DNA from: Vigna angularis
Taxonomy: Eukaryota > Streptophyta > Magnoliopsida > Fabales > Fabaceae
Assembly: GCF_016808095.1 (NCBI RefSeq)
Contig: NC_068976.1
Coordinates: 23,902,371 to 23,966,370 of the forward strand
DNA length: 64,000 nucleotides
Reading direction: 5' to 3'
The stretch's first letter is position 1. The number at the start of each line of letters is the position of its first letter. The position numbers and the translations under genes are program-made. Shown here piece by piece: positions 1 through 13,966 of the stretch. The notes beneath the pieces were generated by a model. It made no database searches and had not been told where the DNA came from. It was given only the letters and a program-made list of their open reading frames with translations.

Positions 1-1336
<1,336 letters not shown>

Positions 1337-1409
1337 TATTCTGAAACCCTAGAAGAGTAAGTAATACTTTGCTCTGTGACCGTGTTTTCCAAGTGCATAT
1401 GTCACATCT

Positions 1410-1416
1410 TTTTATA
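1410..1416 (-). promoter_or_regulatory. Candidate TATA box of the first peroxidase gene
   Basis: TATAAAA on the minus strand, 74-80 bases upstream of the peroxidase ATG at 1336. The spacing fits a 5' leader of roughly 45 bases. Confidence 0.5.
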
Positions 1417-4746
<3,330 letters not shown>

Positions 4747-4764
4747 CACTAGTGCAGAAATGGC

Positions 4765-4983
4765 TTTAGACGTCTATTTTTTTGGTTTTTTTACGTCTGA
4801 CATACTCCCGACATCTTTGTGGGTGACGTTACTCAGACGTCAGGGGGTCCACATCGGACGTGTATATAGACGTCCGATGTGTCAGCCCCGACACCTATAT
4901 AGACGTCCGGTGTGTGATCTCGGACGTCCACATAGACGTCCAGTGTGCACCCCTCGGACGTCCACACAAACGTCCGATGTCTC
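4765..4983. repeat. Left subterminal repeat array of the CACTA element, outer part
   Basis: Many copies, in both orientations, of a roughly 10-12 base motif around AGACGTCCGATG or GGACGTCCA. In CACTA elements such arrays bind the element-encoded TNPA-like protein; that role is inferred. The solo LTR at 4984-6096 splits the array. Confidence 0.8.
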
Positions 4984-6096
4984 TGATAAGTGTGAAAAAG
5001 AGTTGTTTTTACACTTATAAATGATCTCAATCTTATAATTATTCATGTTATTACTCAGTGAAAAGTTGTAATAGGAAGTACATTGTTATGTAAATTATTG
5101 TACAGGAAAGGGTGTATAATTTGGAGTTTGTCAGCCAATTTTCGCAAAGCGAAAGCCAAAATTCGCGCTGCCAGAAAAAGAAAATTCGCACAGCGCACCA
5201 GTACTTGTGCGCTGAGTGAATAAGTTCAGTTAAAGTGCAGCAGTTAAAGGAAATTCGCACAGCGCACACACACATGTGCGCTGAGCGAATTAAGGAAGTT
5301 AAGTGGCTTTAAAAGACGTGACAGAAAGGCAAAAAGGATTTTTTCTGACACACGAAAAATAGCCAGAAAAATACTGGAGAATTTAGGAGACGATCAGGAG
5401 ACCTATCAAGACATCAAGACTTCACTTTCTGCAAGGAATTGCTATAAAGAGTACGTTTGAGATGTCTAGGATAGGCTAAATTTTCTCTTCATTGGAATTG
5501 GTTGTATGACGAAACATTAATGTAAATTTTCTATGCAATATATGTTTCTGTTCTTGTTCTTTTCTTGACTTGCTTTTGATTATACGGAAGTATTAATCTC
5601 TTTAAAAGTTCTTTTGTACTGGAAAGTATTTTTAGAACCAGAAACGTAAGGAACGAAACTAAAAGTAAATTACGCTAGGAATAGCTTCTGTGCTTTTGGT
5701 CATTCTCACATCTGAACTTAATGCAAAATTATCTGATGAATTAATTAAGGAATTAATAATTCAATAGATAATTTTAGAACTTGTTTTAAGGAATTAAACC
5801 AAGATACTCTCATGTGAATGCTTGAACAAAGAATATATGTTGTCCAGGATCTTACTGTAATGTTAGTCAAAGACCAATTCTAGTGATCTTTTATCGCAAT
5901 TTTCAATCTTATTTTTTTTTACGTTGTTAATTTCATGCTTAAATCCAAATTGAAATCATAAATATCATCAGTAATTGATCTTGATAAATAATTTTAATTG
6001 ATTAACGTAACTCAAATTCCCTTGGGAGAACGATACATTTTTACTTATCCACTGTATTACTTGGAACGATTTGGTATACTTGCCAAAAAGTTATCA
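4984..6096. mobile_element. Solo LTR of a (probably Ty3/gypsy) retrotransposon nested in the CACTA element
   Basis: Begins TGATAAGTG and ends AAGTTATCA, so the ends form a short TGATAA/TTATCA inverted repeat. It is flanked by GTCTC (4979-4983) and GCCTC (6097-6101), a 5-bp duplication with one change. Removing it rejoins the GACGTC array of the CACTA end. The tail, with CCCTTGGGAGAACGATAC and TTGGAACGATTTGGTATACTTGCC, resembles 3' LTR ends of plant gypsy elements (family memory, not proof). No internal retrotransposon sequence remains, which suggests LTR-LTR recombination. It contains two hairpins, at 5185-5220 and 5252-5291. Confidence 0.82.
5185..5291. repeat. Pair of GC-rich hairpins inside the solo LTR
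   Basis: Two successive dyads share the arm TTCGCACAGCGCAC, pairing with GTGCGCTGAGYGAA, at 5185-5220 and 5252-5291. They stand out from the AT-rich surroundings and lie in the first quarter of the LTR, where promoter or transcript-structure elements could sit. Confidence 0.75.
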
Positions 6097-6101
6097 GCCT
6101 C

Positions 6102-6262
6102 CTCTTCCCCGACGTCTATACAGACGTCCGAGGTGTATCCCCCGACGACCATATGCCTGAATGGTTTTGTGCTAGGGGTGGGGTTGGACATCGGTTTGTG
6201 CACTGCCAGACATCTACAGACGTCCGACAATGCACTAACAGACGTCTATTGGGCGTTTTTTT
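6102..6262. repeat. Left subterminal repeat array, inner part
   Basis: Resumes the GACGTC-type motif series (for example near 6109, 6121 and 6239) directly after the solo LTR. Together with 4765-4983 it formed one continuous array before the LTR insertion. Confidence 0.75.
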
Positions 6263-6456
6263 TTTAAAATTAATTTATTTTTGCAATAAAACCACACCCG
6301 AAAAGCAGAAAATTGTCTCAGAACAATATAGTATAATATATATGCGTTTCATATAAAGAAAGTTCAACTTAATGTAAAAAATAATCCACTACCAAAACTA
6401 TCAGGATTAAACTTAAACTAAAACTAAGCAATGTTCAACAACAAATAAAACTATTC

Positions 6457-9272
6457 CTAACTCCATCTTTGCAGAAGATAAGCGGTCCACTCCTGCCTTA
6501 TCTGCCTAATTGTGTCCTCTGGTATAGGAGATGTACTCTTGAAGCGCTGCAAAATTGAAGAAAGATTCATTATGGTTTCATATATGTTTGAAGATGAATT
6601 TGATTTGTAATGTATTTAAGGTATACATCATTACCTCATTCCAGTCATCTGTAATGACAGCTCGAATGATGGTCTTAATCCAACACATCACATAGGAGCC
6701 ACATTCCCATGAATCTAGCTGCTGGTTACACTAAAATGACAAACTAAATAGTTAAGAATTTAGATCATTCAATAACATAGAAAATGAATTAGAACTATAA
6801 ATGACTTACAACCTTTGCATACAAAATTTGAACCAGTTGACCACGAGATTTACCAATAACTCTGTACAGATTAAAAACACAAAGTATAATTAATATGACT
6901 ATATTTATCATAAAAGTTGAAGGTGAACATCAAATTCAAAGTCATTTTTGGAGAAACACTTACCCTTGAAGCATTGTTCTCAAGTCATTTTTCATCTTCC
7001 TATGCAACGAACAAAACCATATAATTTTACATGCTTTGGGAATGATGACCATTAGTTGCCAGTGCAACCTATCACAAAGGACAAATAGTTATTTAACTAA
7101 TTAAGGAAACTATAATAATGAACTGACCACATATAACAACACCTACCCATCAATGTATGGCACAAGTATACGTCTCTTTTTGACTCATCCATCCATGTTT
7201 GCAAATAATGTTGTCTGTTTTGAAGTGTGTTACCAGACGGTTGAATGGTCTGAGGTTCAACAAATTCGTACATGGAAGACCGACCTTGGTCTACAACGAT
7301 TGTGTCCATGTACCTAAAACAACAAAGTTAAGTTGTTAGAAACTATAAGAATCTAAATAAAAGTAATATGAAAGACCAAATTGACTATCTTACATGCACC
7401 ACAGCTGAATGATGGAAATATTCAACATCCTGTCTCCCCCAATCACCTCCAATGCATTAGAGAATGTGATATAAACTGGCACATGTGGGGGAAGACCAAA
7501 TACTCTCAAATCCCAGTATAGTTCTAATGGTGCTTTCTTCAATCTGGGTAATTTTGTCATTAGCTTTGATAGAGGATCATCCTCCGCTTCAGCCATGTCA
7601 TCATCTTCATGTATGATTGTATCATGAATTGGCTGCTTCTGAGGACGTGTGAACTGAAGATAAGAATTTACGTCAAAGAGTTATCAACAAATATTTGAAG
7701 AATAAACATAGAAATACTAAGAAAAAAGACATTATACCTGTGGAGTAGCGATGTGTGACATGATCAATGCTCTAGGCCAGGCAATAAATGATCCTATGGC
7801 CTCCCCCACAAAGTTAATTTCTGGAGTGGGTACAGGCACCTAAGCCTGGGGATCCCGAACCTCGTCAATCGTCACACGCACGTGCTGGGGTAATATGGCA
7901 ACACCATGAATAGTCTGCCCTCCCTCAAGCACGCGTCCGACAGCCACAATGCATGGGGGATCCCCATCAAACAACAGCTCATATTGACCGCTATACTGAG
8001 TGGGTTCTACAGTAGAGCATGATCCTCTAGTGCTGACACGAGGTGGTGTGGGAGTTTCAGCGGCCCCCATGTTGCCTTGTGTCATGGAATGCAGCTTTTC
8101 TTCAAGCGTTCTTTGTATTTCTTTTTGTTCTTGTAGCTGCTCCATGAATCATTGCTTCATTGATCTCATGCTTTGGTTGAGTCTTTCCTCCCACTGAAGA
8201 TCCATCTGCCTCAGTGTCTCCTGACTCATTGATGGGGGGGGGGGGTTTCTGTGTAGGGCCAAAGTAGTCACGAAGACCAATCGTCCCAGGAACTCCACGT
8301 ACACGTCCTGGGTGCTCGAGCCTTCCAATGGCCGTTGTTAGAATGTTGTCCCTACCTTAGCCAGCAAATGTGCCCTGAGTCTGCTGCTCAACCAACTCAT
8401 CCTGCACATAAAAAAACCAAGTTACTTAGAAGACATGCTGTGATAGATACACAATCAAACAACTGCTTATAATTTGAACTTACAATTCTCTGTGAGATCA
8501 AGGCAGCTGAGGAAGATGTCATGTTCCCATCAGATTTAGTCCGAGCAGCCTTCCACAGCTCGTACCTAGCAGGTGCAGGTGCTAGGTCCGGCGACTCAAG
8601 TCCCAAGGCATCCGCTCTAGACTTTCTAAGTTTCTTTTCCAGTTTTGCATAACCACCTCGTGATAACAAGTGTGGTGCATCGTTTAGCCTTTGTCTTTCT
8701 TGGGCGGCTAACCTTTTACCTTGTGAAACCATGTATATAAATAAGTGTAAAATCATAAAAACTCAATGAAAGACAATGTTAAGAAACATACCTTCCATTC
8801 CTTAGACTCTCTAGATGCATGAAACTGCATCCAATCCTCCTCTGTGAATGTATATTGTTGACAGGGATTTTCATGTTGCCTGTCTCCAAAGACATATAGT
8901 CGTGTCAGCCTTGTCTTGAAATCCCTCCATCTTATGCGATAACACTTTCTTTCTAATTTGTATTGTGTTTGGAATATCATAATGTTGTTGTTTAAAACAA
9001 AAAACATGTTATTGATAAGAAAACATAAAAGATAAGTATATCACAAATTGCATGAAGTATAAACATACCTGAATATCTTGTCATAAGAGGTTCTTGTCGA
9101 CCTCTGGGATGTCATCCCAACATGCATGAAGGATAGAGACATGACTTTTTGCTAACTTACCCAGATAACTCCTAAACCTACCAGCATTTGGCCCTGATGG
9201 ATGACCTGATTTGGGGTCGATGTCAACATGTCTCCTCTGACCATCCACACGTCCGGATGTCACATCTGCCAC
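6457..9272 (-). pseudogene. CACTA second gene: En/Spm-type transposon protein with C-terminal Ulp1-like cysteine protease domain (decayed)
   Basis: A spliced minus-strand gene read as fragments. The N-terminal part (about 9272-8400) resembles the plant Ptta/En/Spm transposase family: a basic segment, then RWRDFKTRLTRLY, EEDWMQFHASRES and a Lys/Arg-rich RGGYAKLEKKLRKSRADA. A coiled-coil piece starting MEQLQEQKE follows at 8145. The C-terminal exons (about 7600-7390, 7309-6960, one near 6863-6814, 6730-6635 and 6546-6457) give HWQLMVIIPK, WFCSLHRK, QQLDSWECGSYVMCW and a terminal stop at 6457-6459. The HW, downstream Q and Cys in a WECG setting are the layout of C48/Ulp1-type SUMO-protease-like domains seen in many CACTA elements. 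Breaks: an in-frame TGA at 9081-9083 where Trp is expected, another TGA just before the coiled coil, and a run of 12 G at 8234-8245. Exon borders upstream of 7300 are approximate. Confidence 0.68.
8234..8245. repeat. G12 homopolymer inside a transposon gene
   Basis: Twelve consecutive G on the plus strand within the second CACTA gene. Such a run is prone to slippage and sequencing error and may itself cause a frameshift. Confidence 0.9.
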
Positions 9273-9364
9273 TCGAGTGACGCCTCGTCAACGTCTGGTC
9301 TTTCCCGATCCTGAGTCTGAGGCCGACATACCTGAAAAATTATACAAGGTTAGTAATAATTCAA

Positions 9365-12300
9365 TTATGATGAACATACATATAAAGTCAATGAAAAACA
9401 AAATATCAACCTATTAAGATATTGTTTTTTCCCAAATCCCTTCATTGTAATCACTACGAATTGCCTAGATGACATCGGCAACGTCATCAACTGGGTCTTC
9501 AGTGGGTCTAGATGCAACAAATGTTGTCTCAAGTATTTCAAGAGAATCGTCATCATCATGTCCATGCATGTTTTTTCCTTCTAAAACCACTGACTATTTT
9601 TTATTCGCTGGATCATTTACGTAGAATATTTGTCTTGCTTGACTAGCCATGATAAATGGTTCATCAGTGTAATTCATCTTGTTCAAGTCTACCAATGTGA
9701 AACCAAGGTCATTTGTCATGACACCAGAATTTATATGAACCCATTTACACTTGAAAACTAGGACCCTAAAAGTGACGTAATCAACTTCCCATATTTCTTG
9801 TATTATTCCAAAATAACTGATGGATGCTGTGATTGGATTTTTGTCTTTAGAACTAGCAAAGTGCACAGCCTTAGCTTGTAGTGTGACGCCACTATTTTGA
9901 ACTCTGCTTTTGTCATCTTTTACCTTTGTCTGAAAAGAAATATTGTTTATATAGTACCCACCATATGTAATGACATATGTGTTCGGCCCACGAGATAACC
10001 TCAATAAAGTTTCAGAAACATGTGGAGTCGCATAAATCTTTTTCTTAAACCAGTGTAAGAAGGTTTTCACATGTTCATTAAGATGCCATTTTTCACTCAT
10101 TTTTGGGTTTGTTGCCTTTATTTTATTAACGTGGTCAGAAATGTAAGGAATCACATCAACAATGTTGTTTAAGACGTACAAATGAGATTGGTCAATTTCT
10201 TTTCTGCTAACACTTTGAATTCTCACACCTTGAACACCCTTACCTTCACATTTTCCTTCATGTCTGCTCTTGGGAAGACGACGGGTTCACAAGATGGCAT
10301 ATAACTTGAACAAAATTCAATGGGTTCTTCTGCAACGTATCGCTCTATGATTGAAGTTTCTGGTCTATACTGATTCTTGACATATCCCTTTAAGATCTTC
10401 ATGTATCTTTCAACTAAGTACATCCACCTTAAGAAGACCGGCCCACATATTCGAATTTCTCTGACTAGATGAACAATCAAATGTACCATGATGTCAAAAA
10501 AGGAAGGTGGAAAATACATCTCCAATTGACATAGTAGTCTTATTCCCTCATTTTCCAATTCATCTAAACCTCGAGGGTCAACAACTTTCTTGCAAATGGC
10601 ATTAAAGAAAAAGCTCAGACGTGTCAGAATACCCCTAACAGAAGGAGGTAATATGCCTCGAATAACAACAGGTAACAATTGTTGCATCAATACATGACAA
10701 TCGTGAGACTTTAAACCAACTAGCTTTAAGTCTTGCATAGACACAAGGTTACTAATATTTGAAGAATAACCTTGTGGAACCTTCACACTTCTTAAACAGT
10801 TACAAAAACTTTGTTTTTCTTTTTTAGAAAGTGTGTGACAGGCTGGGGGCAGATAGGTGCGTCTTCCTATTATCTGTGGATGTAACTCAGATCGAATTCC
10901 CATGTCAACCAAATCTTGTCGTGCTTTTATTCCGTCTTTGCTCTTCCCTTTGACGTTTAATAAAGTTCCGATGACACTGTCACAAACATTTTTCTCAACG
11001 TGCATCACATCAATACAATGTCTAACATAAGTTCACACCAATATGGAAGCTTAAAAAATATTGATCGTTTCTTCCAAATGTTTTTTGCAGAGGTACTTTT
11101 ATGATGTTTTCCAAACACAATGTCAATGTTTTTGACTTCGTTGTACACCTCTTCACCATTTCGGGGTCTGCACACAACCTCATCCTCAGCACTTCCATTA
11201 AATGCTTTTTTCAATCTACGATAAGGATGATTACGAGGAAGGAATTTTCGATGTCTTGTATATACCGTCTTCTGACCATGCTTCAACTGAAGGTAACTAG
11301 TGTTTTCTTCACATATGGGACATGCAAAATGACCTTTAACACTATAACCGCTCAAGTTTCCATACGCTGGGAAATCATTTATAGTGCAAAACAACATTGC
11401 ACGCAAACGGAATTGTTCCTGAACATGTGAATCAAACACGTCGACCCCTTCTTCCCACAACAATTTCAAATCATCAATTAAAGGTGCTAAGTAAACATCA
11501 ATGTCATTTCCAGGTTGTCTAGGACCCGATATCATCATGGACAACATCACATATTTTCTCTTCATGCACAACAAAGGAGAAAGATTGTAAATCATCAACA
11601 TAACTGGCCACGAACTGTGTTTGCTACTTAAGTTTCCATAAGGATTCATACCATCAGTTGCAAGTGCAAGCCTTAAGTTTCTTGGATCTGCACCAAATTC
11701 TGGGAATTTGTCATCAATCTTTTTCCATTGTGGTGAATCAGCAGGGTGTCGAAGAAGATTATCGCACTTTCTTTCGTTAGAGTGCCATTTAAGGTTCTTT
11801 GCATCTTCTTTAACAGAGAACATACGTTTGAACCTAGGTATTATAGGCAAATACCACATCACCTTAGCAGGTGCACCATCATTACCTTCATTAGCAGTGA
11901 TTCTGTCAGATTTCTTTTTAAAACGGGACAAACCACATGTTGGACAATACTTTAGCGAAGCAAACTCCTTTGTGTACAAAACACAATCATTAGGACAAGC
12001 ATGTATCTTTTGATATTCAAGACCCATTGGACATAAAAAAAAATTTGCCTGGTAATTACGAATAGGTAGAGTATTATTTTCTGAAAGCATCTCCTTCAAC
12101 AACTCCAACAACTCGGTGAAACTTTTATCGGTCCATCCATTCCTTGCTTTTAAACTAAACAACTTTAAAGTTGCAGACAGACGTGTAAAGTTCGAGCATC
12201 CTGGGAACAACGGTTGCTCTGAATCATTAATAAGAGAATCATAAAAATTAGCTCTTCCAAAATTATCTTCACCGACATCACGTATCATGTCCTCTAAATG

Positions 12301-12587
12301 GTCACTCATCCATTCTTCCACATAATTCGTTCCTCGTGACGTGTAGGCTGGTCCAGTACTTCTCCATGCCAAGTCCAAACGGTATAAGTCCTCATTATGT
12401 CGTACATGAATAAATGGTCACACACATTGCCTAAGTCTTGCCGTATTTGATTAAGACAACGAACACAAGGACAAAAATATGTCCCGTTGACAGACTTAGC
12501 CTTTTGTTCAACGTATTGCAAGAACTCCAAAACACCCTTATCATATTCTTCACTGATGCGATGTTCATTCATCCAGCTTCGATCCAT
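9365..12587 (-). pseudogene. TNP2-type CACTA transposase, frameshifted relic
   Basis: Four minus-strand frames together make one TNP2-like transposase, which excises and reinserts CACTA elements. Order: a Transpos_assoc-like zinc motif (12587 to about 12350: MDRSWM, CPCVRCLN, WTWHGE); Transposase_21 (about 12330-11030: DNFGRANFYDSL, CPTCGLSRFKKK, LATDGMNPYGNLS, PGNDIDVYLAPLIDDLKLLW, GHFACPICEE, SIFFKLPYW); a DUF4218-like part (11008-10223: HVEKNVCDSVIGTLLN, CQLEMYFPPSFFDIMVHL); and a DUF4216-like part (10226-9594: YGGYYI, VFKCKWV, GFTLVDLN). Frame changes fall near 12310-12360, 11020-11035 and 10226-10260, at points where the family sequence continues in the neighbouring frame. A TAG at 9594-9596 stands where Trp is expected, and another stop follows in the tail near 9470. 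The protein cannot be made intact. Sequencing error could explain a single shift but hardly all the lesions. Confidence 0.88.
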
Positions 12588-12654
12588 ACTATGTTCGTAA
12601 AATCATCAGTTGAAGTTTTTTAACTCTCACAAGGTTAGGCCCTACCCATTCAAA

Positions 12655-12888
12655 AAAATTAATTTTCATAATTTGCTAAGACACGTGCAAAGAAGTCTAC
12701 ATCATAAAATTGATAAGATTTCGGCAGCATTTCGCATTAGTCTCCGAAATACACGAAATGAGAGTAGTCAACGATGACCACAATCAAATATGCATTCGGA
12801 GAACAACACAAATACTGAACCGAAATTTTATCAATCTTATCCATAAACTCCAATTGACATGTTATTGCAAATTATGAAAATTAATTTT
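12655..12888. repeat. Large hairpin upstream of the TNP2 reading frame
   Basis: Perfect 22-base arms at 12655-12676 and 12867-12888, around GCAAATTATGAAAATTAAT. An inner pair of imperfect arms of about 21 bases centres on GATAAGATTTCGG and CCGAAATTTTATC. The structure lies between the TNP2 start and the right subterminal array, so it would fall in the leader or promoter of the transposase gene. Confidence 0.8.
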
Positions 12889-12915
12889 CTCAAACTGTCC
12901 AATCGGACAAATCAA

Positions 12916-12960
12916 AATTTAACACAAACGATTAAAAGATTAATCATTTGTGTTAAATTT
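12916..12960. repeat. Second hairpin near the TNP2 promoter
   Basis: Arms AAATTTAACACAAACGATTA and TAATCATTTGTGTTAAATTT pair over 19 of 20 positions with a very short loop, immediately beyond the larger hairpin at 12655-12888. Confidence 0.8.
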
Positions 12961-13447
12961 CAAACGGGAACTAAGTGTCACTCAATGATTTGATACTTAT
13001 ATACTAACATATCACAATTATAATAACACAACTAATACATGCATATTCAAAAGCCAATAACACATGCATACCTTAGAGTAAAAAACATGCATACACAAAA
13101 CCCAATAACATGCATACAAAAAACCTTTATCAACGAACAAGTTAACCTGAAAAGTAGATTCCAAATGAAAGGGAGGGAAATCGAGGAGGGCACGACCTAA
13201 AACGTAGCCCAAAAACAGTCAAAGAAGCCGCCCAAGAACACACAAGAAACTGCACCAAAACGCACCGAAAACGATTTTTAATCGGTTCAAATCAAAGATA
13301 TTTCATCACAGAGCAATGTAATCGGATTGAAAGTAAATTTAAACGGTCCAAAAGAGAGAAAACACACCTAGAAAAGCAATGCCGCAGAGAGAGTTCGCAG
13401 GGAAGACGATGAACAGTGATCGCGGGTTCGCGTTTTAGTATTAATAC

Positions 13448-13935
13448 TATTAGACGTCCGGTACTCTGGGGCCCCGACGTTTATAATACTATAGACGTCG
13501 GGGCCATCACTAATATGACGTCTTTGGGGATTTAAAATTGATATTCGCGGGGGGTTTTAGACGTCCGTGGAAGGGGCCCGGACGTCTATCATATTATAGA
13601 CGTCCGGCCCCCTCCACCACGGACGTTTAAGGGGCTGAAGACAATTAATTCTTCAACCGCCCTGTCAGCACCCTAAACGTCCGTTGGGGGGGACGGACGT
13701 CTATAATATTATAGACGTCTGGCCCCCTCCCCAACGGACGTTTAAGGGGCTGACAGGGGAGTTGAAGAGGTGATTGTTCCAGCCTCTTAGACGTCCGAGC
13801 CCCTCCCACGGACGTCTATAATATTATCGACGTCCGTCCCCCCTCACAACGGACGTCTACAGTTTCACTTATTTACGGATATGCCACCGGTGAATTATTT
13901 ACGTTGGTGTTTTTGTGGACGGACGTCTATGGGGA
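13448..13935. repeat. Right subterminal repeat array of the CACTA element
   Basis: Repeated units, in alternating orientation, of GGACGTCTATAATATTATAGACGTCCG-like dyads separated by GC-rich blocks (CCCCCTCCAC, AAGGGGCTGA). Each unit can fold on itself. The dyads are longer and more regular than in the left array. ACGT cores would be TNPA-type binding sites by family analogy. Confidence 0.85.
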
Positions 13936-13966
13936 GACGTTAAAAGCCAATTCTGCACTAGTGTTT

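Larger units (their letters stand above)
4747..13963. mobile_element. CACTA (En/Spm, CMC) transposon, 9.2 kb, complete ends
   Basis: The left end reads CACTAGTGCAGAA (4747-4759) and the right end is its exact inverse, TTCTGCACTAGTG (13951-13963). The match extends imperfectly to about 28 bases (GGCTTT, ACGTCT). The flanks carry TTT on both sides (4744-4746 and 13964-13966), the 3-bp duplication expected of CACTA transposases. Both ends hold subterminal arrays of GACGTC-type motifs. The interior has a TNP2-type transposase relic and a second transposon gene, both on the minus strand. A 1.1-kb solo LTR sits inside the left array, so the original element was about 8.1 kb. Coding parts have frameshifts and stops, so it is probably non-autonomous, though the ends could still be recognised by a related transposase. 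Confidence 0.93.

Noticed and set aside
11101..12013. Plus-strand open frames opposite TNP2
   Set aside because: Antisense shadows of the transposase frames; the minus-strand reading carries the family motifs.
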